This document shows positions 7,601 to 14,261 of a stretch of DNA of 28,366 bases, piece by piece. Source of the stretch: a virus; the IMG/VR virus record IMGVR_UViG_3300037847_006642, positions 1-28,366 of that record, one strand, 5' to 3'. A program made the position numbers and the translations under genes. Below the pieces are notes generated by a model. The model was not told the origin of the DNA and did not search any database. It saw nothing but the letters and a program-made list of their open reading frames with translations. Each line of letters begins with the position of its first letter. Position 1 is the first letter of the stretch.

Positions 7601-9963
7601 TCTTTTCTATTATTTGTAAGTTCGATATTATTATTGATAACAACTTGTTTTTGATCAATATCCATATCGCTATACTCTTTATAATTATTGATAACAGCTT
7701 CTTCAGATTCAAGTTCGTCAAAACGTTTGTTTCTTTCTTCTACAGTTATATCACCATCTTCATACTGCCCTTGAGTTTCTCTTTTTAATTTATTAATAGC
7801 GTTTCTAACGTAGTTAGGATCTTTTGAAGCTCTATAATTAGCTTTAACATCACTATAAGTTGATTTTATAGTAGCTCCACCGCCAACTAAAGGTATAGTA
7901 GATAACAAAGCTTGTGTTCCTGCTTCAAAATATCTTTTTAAATTTTTTTGTCTATTGCCATAGTAACCAGTTGCAATACCAACACCTGTAACGCTACTAC
8001 CTTCTTGAAAAATTTCTGTACCTGTTTCAACAATACCAGCAGCACCTAAAGGAGCTCCAGAGGCTATAGTACCTTTTACATTTCCAGAGGTTAAGTTTCT
8101 CCAAAAAGATTTAGGAATAAAAACTTTTGCTCCAGTTTTACCTACTAAACCTAAAGTACCACCGGTAAAAATTGTACTACCTAAATCAGCACCTGCGTTT
8201 ACAAGACCAACGACTATAGCTGGAGTTAAGTTTACTTCACCAGAGTTTAAAACCTCTAACATTAAATCTTTTCTTTCTTTTTCTGGTAATTTTCTAAACT
8301 GTTCTAAAGCATTTTCAAAATCAACATCTTTTGGTTTTATTATACCGTTTCGCCAGTCTTCTTTTTCTTTATCAGACATGTTTTTCCACTCTTCATCAGA
8401 CGGTGGTGCTGGCATTGGCCCTAAGCTTAAACCTTTACCTTCAATATCTTGATCAGTTGGTTTTTTATATTGACCAAAAGCTGGAAAACGTTTCATTGCG
8501 GCTTCAATTTCAATAATCTCTATAGCAGCTCCACCCGCTTCTTGTATATAAGTAGAACCACCACCTGTAACTACAGCTGAAAACATTTGAACAATTTGAT
8601 CACCTAACATACCTTGCCACTCATCAATAGTTAAATCAGGATCACTTATTGTTTTTCCAAAAGCCGTAGGTACTCTAGCATCTTTTAATCTTTTTTGATA
8701 GTCTTGAGTTTCCATAATATCCTCTGCTATTTTAACGTTTAAACCGTATATTTGCGTGTTTAAACTTTTTATAGCGTCAGCGTTTGTTTTAAAGCCAGTA
8801 GGCTCACCAAAAGGAGAGACAAATGGAGCGTTAGGGTCTAGTTTTTCTAATTCTTTTTTATTATTTTGTAGGTTAGCTAATTTTTTACCTCTATGTAATA
8901 TTTGTGCTTCGTTAAATGCTTTTGGAAACTTTATCATTGTAGTGATATAGCCTTGTCTAATCATATCTGAATCTAATCCAAAAAAATTATCACCAGTAAC
9001 CCAAGCCGGTAATGTAGCGTTTTCAGCTTCTTTTCTTTGTTTATCATTTATAGATATGCCATATCTACTTTCTAAAGCTGCTACTATAGAGTTTCCAACG
9101 TTTTGTAATTCATCTGACTCTTTAAACAACCTATCATGCTCTTTTGTTACTAAGTCTTGATATTCTTCATTAGCTTTTTTATAGCCCTCTTCTGTATTTA
9201 GATCATATTTTTTTCTTAATTCAACAATAGCTTTTGCAGAGTATTGTTCTAAATTATAATTTATATTTCTAAAAATTCTATCAGAGCCAGGTATTTTTTT
9301 ATCACCAAACATTAACTTGTTAAATGTCTCGTCAACATGAGTTTTAAGCTCTTCACTTGACATTGCCTCTAATTCTTCTTGTGATAAAAGTTTGTTAGCG
9401 TAATTCCATGTTTGAGCATAAGCTCTTTCATCAAAGTTTGTTAAGTTAGTGTTTTCTCTTATAAACTTGTTCATGTCGTTAGCAACACCTTCAGCACCTA
9501 TGTTTATACTAAGAGCGCTTGAAGACTCCCAAAAATCACCAGCTATATTATCGTCACCTTCAGAGTTTTTTGACTTGCCAATAGCAGGTAATCCAAGATC
9601 TAAATCAAATTCAAAAGTTTGTTCTTTACGCTCACCATTTTCATCTGGTGGTGCTATAGCTATAACTCTATCAAAACCAAGACCAGTTCCACCGCCAAAT
9701 CTACCAAAATAACCTAAAAAACTATCATCTTCTTTAAAATCCCAACCTAAACCACCAAACATCTTTTTTAAACGTTGAACACCTTGTTTTTCACCAAGAG
9801 CAGTTATTTCAGACGTAACAGTAGGTAAAGTATCGTCAAAGCTATCGTCTTGATACATGTCTATTTTGTAAGCTTTAGGATATTGCAACCTAAAATCGTC
9901 TAGTTGAGAAGGGTGAATCTCAAACTGCTTTCCAGAATCAGTATCAAAATAATATTCGTACAT
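1645..9963 (-). CDS. Giant polyvalent internal virion/ejection-type protein (2772 aa)
   Basis: This protein sits in the position of T7 gp16, after two internal-protein-like genes, and likely enters the host with the DNA. Visible parts in order: a soluble N-terminus; a Gly/Ala-rich hydrophobic stretch, about 580-700; coiled coil, about 765-845; a zincin-like site HHDILH at 939-944 with ELFASVSDA from E1002; a segment like sigma-70 region 2, about 1105-1210; a Lys/Gln/Glu coiled coil, about 1478-1525; an HNH-like site (EWEH at 1775-1778, Asn1818, Asn1826/Lys1830); a HAD phosphatase with DFDDT at 1928-1932, T2007 and DD at 2063-2064; a conserved-looking helical C-terminal third starting near FIPPSHEDF (about 2130), with a hydrophobic helix near 2565-2590; and a Lys-rich tail. 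Large multi-domain polyvalent proteins of phages are an established class, but the assignment of each domain here is my reading. Gaps to neighbours are 5 bases on each side. No frameshift was seen. Confidence 0.85.
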   Translation of the reverse strand: MYEYYFDTDSGKQFEIHPSQLDDFRLQYPKAYKIDMYQDDSFDDTLPTVTSEITALGEKQGVQRLKKMFGGLGWDFKEDDSFLGYFGRFGGGTGLGFDRVIAIAPPDENGERKEQTFEFDLDLGLPAIGKSKNSEGDDNIAGDFWESSSALSINIGAEGVANDMNKFIRENTNLTNFDERAYAQTWNYANKLLSQEELEAMSSEELKTHVDETFNKLMFGDKKIPGSDRIFRNINYNLEQYSAKAIVELRKKYDLNTEEGYKKANEEYQDLVTKEHDRLFKESDELQNVGNSIVAALESRYGISINDKQRKEAENATLPAWVTGDNFFGLDSDMIRQGYITTMIKFPKAFNEAQILHRGKKLANLQNNKKELEKLDPNAPFVSPFGEPTGFKTNADAIKSLNTQIYGLNVKIAEDIMETQDYQKRLKDARVPTAFGKTISDPDLTIDEWQGMLGDQIVQMFSAVVTGGGSTYIQEAGGAAIEIIEIEAAMKRFPAFGQYKKPTDQDIEGKGLSLGPMPAPPSDEEWKNMSDKEKEDWRNGIIKPKDVDFENALEQFRKLPEKERKDLMLEVLNSGEVNLTPAIVVGLVNAGADLGSTIFTGGTLGLVGKTGAKVFIPKSFWRNLTSGNVKGTIASGAPLGAAGIVETGTEIFQEGSSVTGVGIATGYYGNRQKNLKRYFEAGTQALLSTIPLVGGGATIKSTYSDVKANYRASKDPNYVRNAINKLKRETQGQYEDGDITVEERNKRFDELESEEAVINNYKEYSDMDIDQKQVVINNNIELTNNRKEIARLEAENKELKQGMDAEILGGVNTNQIRNNEKIKNLKEKQRNLLNKNFEELRIVNDVKSRKNFVQHVIENPELYNNAKPIDLITKDRATEYFKELGFLSPKNKYYKPIQRLLNKEVNAVEIPGVGVFSVQQLRHELIREGKGYGTSNAFHHDILHVIQEKLSRKELKEAWSMLETQMLGTGDPTFALVYTDAIAKFEQRYGKIRKGTKNYYLELFASVSDAMKEYSLTQLTENSGQTLNNIANYFSDLFQTKTKVGTNWSNFGPENAFEHLKEYTNFYGQRASLSLPPISIRAKQVDLEEQTEAEAKASEVVNDELVKFLKEENYSNEDLAIMYQSPSTLPEQKNAIASVLYGDFVALAIDALGYTEEKGSIPRENVVGEIGKYFVSVVNNFDKTKGAFSTHVYGNFNRKQAVIFEAAKVKEQLDTESLDTESARQIADTQDVETKSFDETKVVKTDVLSLAKVSNKIKELKEVVDVKVGDTFKDISKFVGPVGEIIFDVPAIKITDGNENITTSDNIVDVNGNVISNKELKAGKKGIPSPSEAKNIQDFFAVADNMEKSINILPKENVTAPTADINKIGENISVSRDVLGLAIGLKGRPQNYFYEDFIDPEGIITSPSGRSKGLSSQTKVTSLKEEFINPDLETVEKVKKDLGITPKMETNVKPTGAQRSSIGQLLKGLAKVISQQVAFSTAQRKLADLQKQAEQRQKQAELIKDAKEKLKAREQAKQEVQEIKQTIANITTAQSKTAFSEVLDGYIDGFGNVDLNFEIEQKIANAVLNYHFGTKMHTYKTVTEIDNAIKDIKEYIIPILPGNVLTYNTFLNNNRHLGSTRKNVVTTPDGKKMKLQEYYKQEINKLTYDGNKIGRGKEFTGPGAKYRQGITYSTYFGNTPKEIAETNSKGKKIAGTEKNPVIMTVKQINEMHASMWTQMWQKIDKSIKDTNGKSARIWANWFSTVSQNTEHPHRMGAELLGWSKNPKGYEGKLYEWEHAMPASRAYNYLLHSSFSGIKASKNFKNYNFKAAFNLVQNNFKLIALDNYDDKVKLKGSGRQTSMGEGWTLIDNWFDRYFDEAVALIENGIDPKGIQHINGKTFDKVFNVTAKGKAKHLVTAKQKAPLKKATEKARSSKYSEVSRGITILDFDDTLATTNSLVKYTTEDGKTGTLNAEQYASTYQDLLDQGYTFDFSEFNKVVGGKIAPLFQKALKLQRKFGAQNMFVLTARPPAAAQAIFDFLKANGLNIPLKNITGLGNSTAEAKALWVADKVGEGYNDFYFADDALQNVQAVDNILEQFDVKRKVQQAKVKFSETLDGDFNQILEDVTGIEAEKIFSLVKSRKRGAKKGRFRFFIPPSHEDFVGLLYNFLGKGERGNRHRDFFEKVLIKPLNRAYRELNMAQQAIANDYASLNKQMPEVRKLLLKKTPDGDFTYQDAIRVYLWNKHGYEINGLSKTDENALVEIVMSDPDLRTYAESLNVLSKQENYVEPNESWEAGDIRTDLIDATGRIGRAKFFEEFFENADIIFSDKNLNKIRAAYGEGMVNAIQDMLYRIKTGRNRPSGQNKHVNQFMNWLNGSVAATMFFNIRSMVLQQMSMVNFINFADNNIYRAAKAFANQKQYWSDWSFLFNSDFMKQRRGGIMIDVNGAELAATVKDAKNPVQALIKKLLQLGFTPTQIGDNIAIATGGAPFYRNRINTYIKEGLSKKEAQEKAFIDFQILAEATQQSARPDMVSQQQASALGKVILAFQNVTSQFNRIGKKAFLDLKNRRITPGNKTQFQSDISNMSRIAYYFAVQNLIFYTLQTALFAAIFDDDEDDKKLIKKKEYAINGSIDSVLRGTGVYGSIVATLKNMAKARYEQQNLEKGQRPDPYAVLVEGLQVSPPVGIKARKIVMAEKDLVWNKKLIEELDTFDIDNPIWSAYTAYVEGITNVPLNRLYRKTLNVRESLDNQHTVLQRGLMFSGWSKWNLDIPDTKKVKKKKKKYKQKYVDPF
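6298..6327 (-). repeat. Perfect 15-bp tandem duplication inside the giant ejection gene
   Basis: The + strand unit GCTTTCAGTGTCTAG occurs twice back to back (6298-6312 and 6313-6327). It is in frame and duplicates the residues LDTES in the giant protein, in a linker just after the sigma-like segment. The perfect identity points to a recent slippage or duplication event. Confidence 0.95.
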
Positions 9964-9968
9964 GAATT

Positions 9969-11459
9969 TTATTGATTTTTATTTTTATTAAAACTAAAGT
10001 CTATTACTGGGTTACTAAACAAAAAGTTTTGATTTTCAGGTTTACTTAAAAACCTCATGTAAGTATTAAAATCTTTTCTTGAAAAACCATAACCTTGCGC
10101 CTCTGCAACTAATATTTGAAAGTTCTTTAAAAGAGCTTCTTGATCATTAAGTGTAAACTTCTTAGATATAGCTTCACCGGCTTTAGGTTTACGCAAGTCT
10201 GGGTTTTGTATTTTACCACCTTCACCATCATCTATTTCCTCTCTCATATCTACCTTTCTTTTAAATATTTGATATGTTGGCGCTCCACCTCTTAATTTAT
10301 CATCTATTGTTCCATCATTTCCAACTCCTCTTATTACATAACCTAATAGTCTAGCGTATCTACTCGCTTCAGCCAAGTCACCTTTGGATAAGTTTTGCGT
10401 TAATTTAGTTATATCACCTAAAGTACCTGCGGTTGTTGTTGTATTGTTAAAAAAGTTTTCTATACTAAAACCTTCATCACTAACTTCTAATTCTTCTTTA
10501 TTATCTAAATAAGTTATGTTAACTTGATTTTCTAAAAGATTTTTTACAAATGAGTTGGTAGTAGCTTCGTCATAATTATCATTGCCTGGAGTAGTTAATA
10601 TTTTTATAAACTCCATAGCGTTTTCTTGCGTTACTTGCTCACCGTCTGGAGTGCCATCATTATTTAAATCAGTACCACTACTATTTAAAAGATCTGTAAA
10701 TGACTCAATATTTTCTACAAGTTGATCTTGTATGGTTCCACGTCCACCGATTGATAAATTAGAAACCATAAGTTTAGCACCCATATCATCTCTATTATCC
10801 ATAATAACACTCATGTCTTGGTTAAAAGCTATACTATTAAACTGAGCGTTTTTAGGGTCAACGTATCTATTAATTACTATTTGAGTATTTCTTACGCCTA
10901 TTGCGTCTCTTGCAACGTATTGTTTGTTTAAATCATTAAGATTAATTTCAGAACCACCTATTACTATATTTCTTTCTCTTACGTTACCAATTTCAAACTT
11001 ATTATCTAAAAGTAATTCTAAATTTGCAATAGCTTCTTCGCTCATGTTTTCGTATGAAGCTGTTTTTTTAAAATCTACTAGCTTTGTTTTTAAACGAATT
11101 ATATTATCTTTCATTACGTCTAAATTATCTAATCTTTCTACAGTGCTATTTACCTGACTTTGTTTTACAAAAGCAGCTTTTTGTATTGGCTCGTTTATAA
11201 ATTGAGCTTTATCAGCAATAATTAAATCAAGTTCAACATCGTCAGTAGAAGCCATTACTTGATTAGCTTTTGACTCAACTATACCCGCTCGTTTTTTTGA
11301 TCTAGCTTTTATTTCTCCAAATGCTCGTAATAAATTGTTTGTAGACTGTTGTCTTTGGCTACTTATATTTTGAAAACCAGTAACCATCCTACCAAATACA
11401 CCGCTTAAGTCAGGCACTACACCAGCTTCAGCTATTCCTATGTTTTTAAATTTACTCAT
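9969..11459 (-). CDS. Helical internal virion protein, gp15-like by position
   Basis: The 496-aa product has no signal peptide or clear membrane segment. It reads as mainly alpha-helical and polar, with Gln/Asn-rich and charged stretches. The N-terminus (GIAEAGVVPDLSGVFGRM, then an SSQRQQSTNNLLRAF-type helix) looks like a structural internal protein. It lies between a gp14-like gene and the giant gp16-position gene, with gaps of 12 and 5 bases. In T7-type phages three consecutive genes encode the internal core that is ejected with DNA, and this gene fits the middle slot. I see no catalytic motif. The EF-hand-like string DLNNDGTPDGEQ near the middle could bind Ca2+ but also occurs by chance in acidic loops. 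Assignment rests on context more than on sequence. Confidence 0.6.
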   Translation of the reverse strand: MSKFKNIGIAEAGVVPDLSGVFGRMVTGFQNISSQRQQSTNNLLRAFGEIKARSKKRAGIVESKANQVMASTDDVELDLIIADKAQFINEPIQKAAFVKQSQVNSTVERLDNLDVMKDNIIRLKTKLVDFKKTASYENMSEEAIANLELLLDNKFEIGNVRERNIVIGGSEINLNDLNKQYVARDAIGVRNTQIVINRYVDPKNAQFNSIAFNQDMSVIMDNRDDMGAKLMVSNLSIGGRGTIQDQLVENIESFTDLLNSSGTDLNNDGTPDGEQVTQENAMEFIKILTTPGNDNYDEATTNSFVKNLLENQVNITYLDNKEELEVSDEGFSIENFFNNTTTTAGTLGDITKLTQNLSKGDLAEASRYARLLGYVIRGVGNDGTIDDKLRGGAPTYQIFKRKVDMREEIDDGEGGKIQNPDLRKPKAGEAISKKFTLNDQEALLKNFQILVAEAQGYGFSRKDFNTYMRFLSKPENQNFLFSNPVIDFSFNKNKNQ

Positions 11460-11471
11460 GTTATTTTAATT

Positions 11472-12179
11472 TTATGAATCTAGTGTCATTATGTATGCTT
11501 GTCCTAATTGATTTAAAGCATTCATTTGATTTGCTGCCATCTGAGCTTGTAACTGATTACCGGCAACTAAAGAAGACATTTGATTAGCTTGTGCTTGACC
11601 TAAGTTAGAAGCAGCAGAAGCAGATACAGCAGCTTGCATGCTTAATAAATTAGCTTGTCTCTGACTTTCTAGTGTTTGAACATTAGCCTCACCTTTTCTT
11701 TCTGCCATGTCAGCTGTTAAAGCTCCTTTAGCAGCAGCTCTTTGGTTTATAGCTTCTTGTTTACCAATATTAGCAGCAATTTTTTGATTTTGTAACATAC
11801 CTTGATTAGCTAGTGTTTGTGCTAAAGCTGCAATACCACTAGATCCAGCCGCAGAACGAAGAGAAGATAATATGTTAGCTCTAGTTTGCTCACCTCTTCT
11901 AGACATAAACTCTGCTTCTAAAGTGTTTACTGTTAAGTCTTCAAAAGGATTTTCCATATTTTCAAAAGGATTAACAAAAACCATTTCTCTATACTTTTCT
12001 TTTTCAACAGCTAAAAGCTTCATTTGTTCATCTCTAAAAGCTCTCGCTTCTTCTAATTGTTGTTGAGTTAAAGCATCCATTCGCCTTTGGTTTGCTCTCA
12101 TTTTAGCAGCTTGTGATCTTTGACTTAAAAAATTAAGACCACCTATAATTAACATAGCTTGAGGGGTTGTAATAGGCAT
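11472..12179 (-). CDS. Small internal virion protein, T7 gp14-like
   Basis: The 235-aa product begins with a short hydrophobic segment (PQAMLIIGGLNFLSQRSQA). A charged helix rich in Arg/Gln/Glu follows, then a conserved-looking FENMENPFEDLTV segment, then a long Ala/Gln/Asn-rich helical region to the C-terminus (QAQANQMSS, AQMAANQMNALNQ). This composition and length match T7 gp14-type internal proteins, which leave the virion first and are thought to help form the channel in the outer membrane. It is the first of three ejection-type genes in transcription order. The 62-base gap upstream of it is the longest one left of the 22,844-22,869 terminator, so a separate promoter or processing site is possible. 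There is no enzymatic motif. Confidence 0.65.
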   Translation of the reverse strand: MPITTPQAMLIIGGLNFLSQRSQAAKMRANQRRMDALTQQQLEEARAFRDEQMKLLAVEKEKYREMVFVNPFENMENPFEDLTVNTLEAEFMSRRGEQTRANILSSLRSAAGSSGIAALAQTLANQGMLQNQKIAANIGKQEAINQRAAAKGALTADMAERKGEANVQTLESQRQANLLSMQAAVSASAASNLGQAQANQMSSLVAGNQLQAQMAANQMNALNQLGQAYIMTLDS

Positions 12180-12241
12180 AGTTATTTATTTTTTAAATTG
12201 TTACTATTATATTGTTACACTTTTAACGTGTTTTTTACTGT
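12180..12241 (-). promoter_or_regulatory. Intergenic spacer with a weak candidate promoter and direct repeats
   Basis: This 62-base AT-rich gap precedes the ejection-protein genes. On the minus strand it holds TATAAT (at + 12206-12211), but the region 17 bases upstream matches a -35 box poorly, and no Bacteroidota-type TAnnTTTG is present. An 8-bp direct repeat (GTAACAAT on the minus strand, + 12197-12204 and 12211-12218) has a 14-bp period. A short ACAC/GTGT hairpin is also possible. AT-rich DNA gives such matches by chance. Confidence 0.25.
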
Positions 12242-12610
12242 TTAAGTTATTTCAGAGCCAACTGAGAATAGTTTAGCTTCTGTTGTACTATTATTTTTCA
12301 TTTTAACTGTAGCGTAGTATCCAGATATACCAGATGTATTTACGACACCATTTTTTGCAAATAAAGCCATGTCATTTTGCAAGTCATCTGTACCTACAAC
12401 GCTACCACCATCATCTATTGTTATAACTCTTGTAGTTGTGTTAATAGCAGTTACAGTTCCTCTAAAAGTAGGTCCGTCGCTATTTTTATCTATATTACTA
12501 TCAGTACCGCCAGCATCTGTTACGTCTGAAATATTACACGTAAATATTTTATCACCAATACTTAAAGATTGATTTATTTCTCCACTTAATGTTATTGTAA
12601 ATGTTCCCAT
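12242..12610 (-). CDS. Small beta-rich virion-associated protein
   Basis: The 122-aa product starts MGTFTITLSGEINQSL and is made of short beta-type stretches (TFRGTVTAINTTTRVITIDD; SGYYATVKMKNNSTTEAKLFSVGSEI). There is no signal sequence, catalytic motif or membrane segment. The C-terminal YYATVKMKN...AKLFSVGSEI segment reminds me of small conserved structural proteins in uncultured marine phages. It follows the 547-aa beta protein by 6 bases and shares its Thr/Ser/Asn-rich style, so the two may form one virion structure such as a head or tail decoration. Function is unproven. Confidence 0.7.
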   Translation of the reverse strand: MGTFTITLSGEINQSLSIGDKIFTCNISDVTDAGGTDSNIDKNSDGPTFRGTVTAINTTTRVITIDDGGSVVGTDDLQNDMALFAKNGVVNTSGISGYYATVKMKNNSTTEAKLFSVGSEIT

Positions 12611-12616
12611 ATTATA

Positions 12617-14260
12617 TTAAGCCCATAACGGGTCAATTGTTAAAAAGTTATCTAAATTTAAATTTACAGTAGTATTTTCTGTAGGAAACTGTATTATTGT
12701 AAGTTGAAAACTAATCTCAGCAACTCTACCAGCGCTAGTAAAAGTTAATACTTGACCCTGCCTTATAGTTCTTTCAGCATTTACTGTTATAGTACTTTGA
12801 GAACTATCAACACCAGTTACAGTTATACCTTCTGCATTAGCACCATCTTTAATAGTTGAGACGTTTTTATATATACCTACTACAGCACCTACAGCATCAT
12901 CAAGATCAGTGTTTGTTTGTAGAGTTATACTATTACTACCAGTGTTAGCGTTAGCAGTTTTATTTACATCGTTTATTACAAGATCAGCAATAAGCTCATC
13001 ATTAATTGTACTAGCTAAAGAAAATATTAAACCTGTGTTAGTGGCTATATATTCAGCACCTCCACCCGCGAAAGTTAAAGTAGTACCATCTGCTATTGTA
13101 CCGCCAGGACTTCCACTTAAAGTTATTTCAGCCCCATTAATATTAGCAACAGTTACAGAGTTACTTATTCCAGAGCCAGTGACAGTCATACCAACAAGTA
13201 TCTTTGAGTTTGCAGAAGATAAAGTTACACTAGTACTACTTGTCGCTCCAGAAGTGGTAGATGTTGTTCTTGATTCAAAATCTGTTAATTGTATTTCTCT
13301 AGCTTTTTTAAAAGCTTTCGTGTTTAACTTTGGCTCTAGCTCTATATAATGAAGTTCATTAGCTTGAGTACCGTTAGGACCTGTTATAGCTGTAGAAGAA
13401 GGTAAAGACCCACTACCACCTGTATATGAACCGTCAGCTGAAACACATGTGAAAGTAACTGTAACATTATTTTTTTGATTAAAAGTAAAAACGTTTGTTT
13501 TTTGAGAACTACTATTTTGTAAATTAGTAGATAAATTAGTTAAATCACCAGCTACAGTTTGCACCGTGTAAGTTTCTAAAACACTGCTAGTAGGTATCGT
13601 AACACTTATTTCTGATTTGCCAGAAGAGTTAATTGTTTTAGTACCTGTATTTGTTGATGACGTTGTAAAAGTATTTGACGTAAAATCATAAGTTTTACTA
13701 TCAGAAGATCTTGTTAAAGTAGTTGTAAACACAGAGTTTTGTGCGCCTAAAACAGTAAGAACTCTTACTTCACCGTTAGGATCAACTGTTGAAGTATCAA
13801 AGTTTATTGCGTCTATTTGCACAAACTCAATATTATCAACTAATAAAACAGAAGTAGTAGAGTCAAAAGTACCTCTTGAAGAAACTTCTTCTACTTCTTC
13901 AATAAAACTTAACTCATTAAAAACAGTGTTAACATTAGCAACAGCGCTTATAGTAAATGTTTTTGTAATTGTTTGGTTTAAACTATTTTCTGTAGTCGTA
14001 CTAGTTACAATTAAATCTCCATTTGTAAAATTATTTACAAAAGTAGGTTCATTTGAATAATAAAAACCATTACTTGCGGTAAATGTAACAGTGCATAATT
14101 CTTTAGTAACATTTTCAGTCGCTGAAACAGTTAATCTTTTTACAACGTTAATATTGTTAGAGCTAATACTTGTTAAAGTAACTCCAGCACTAGCTGCAAC
14201 ATTAACTGTGTGATTAGTTTTTACGTTTGTAATTATATTTAAACCTAAATTTATTGCCAT
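12617..14260 (-). CDS. Ser/Thr-rich repetitive beta structural protein, possible fibre or decoration protein
   Basis: The 547-aa product is very rich in Thr, Ser, Asn and Val with few charged residues, typical of beta-sandwich or fibre modules. Two related modules are visible near the C-terminus. One, about residues 351-400, has the pattern VGMTVTGSGI...VTVANINGAEITLS...DGTTLTF. A looser copy, about 454-511, has VGIYKNVS...ITVTGVDSSQSTITV...RQGQVLTF. The N-terminal two thirds look like Ig-like or similar beta domains. There is no signal peptide, so it is likely assembled into the virion and not secreted. Its ATG lies one base after the stop of the 2020-aa tail gene (TAATATG), which suggests coupled translation and a tail-associated role. 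The exact location on the particle is unknown. Confidence 0.7.
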   Translation of the reverse strand: MAINLGLNIITNVKTNHTVNVAASAGVTLTSISSNNINVVKRLTVSATENVTKELCTVTFTASNGFYYSNEPTFVNNFTNGDLIVTSTTTENSLNQTITKTFTISAVANVNTVFNELSFIEEVEEVSSRGTFDSTTSVLLVDNIEFVQIDAINFDTSTVDPNGEVRVLTVLGAQNSVFTTTLTRSSDSKTYDFTSNTFTTSSTNTGTKTINSSGKSEISVTIPTSSVLETYTVQTVAGDLTNLSTNLQNSSSQKTNVFTFNQKNNVTVTFTCVSADGSYTGGSGSLPSSTAITGPNGTQANELHYIELEPKLNTKAFKKAREIQLTDFESRTTSTTSGATSSTSVTLSSANSKILVGMTVTGSGISNSVTVANINGAEITLSGSPGGTIADGTTLTFAGGGAEYIATNTGLIFSLASTINDELIADLVINDVNKTANANTGSNSITLQTNTDLDDAVGAVVGIYKNVSTIKDGANAEGITVTGVDSSQSTITVNAERTIRQGQVLTFTSAGRVAEISFQLTIIQFPTENTTVNLNLDNFLTIDPLWA

Positions 14261-14261
14261 A

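Noticed and set aside
4136-9712. Several plus-strand frames of 61-118 codons opposite the giant gene
   Set aside because: All are antisense to a long intact gene, have shadow-like composition (Phe/Leu/Ser-rich), and are not spaced as an operon.
12909-13349. 146-codon plus-strand frame opposite the 547-aa gene
   Set aside because: Its Val/Leu/Pro-rich product mirrors the Thr/Asn/Ser repeats of the minus-strand gene; it is a shadow.
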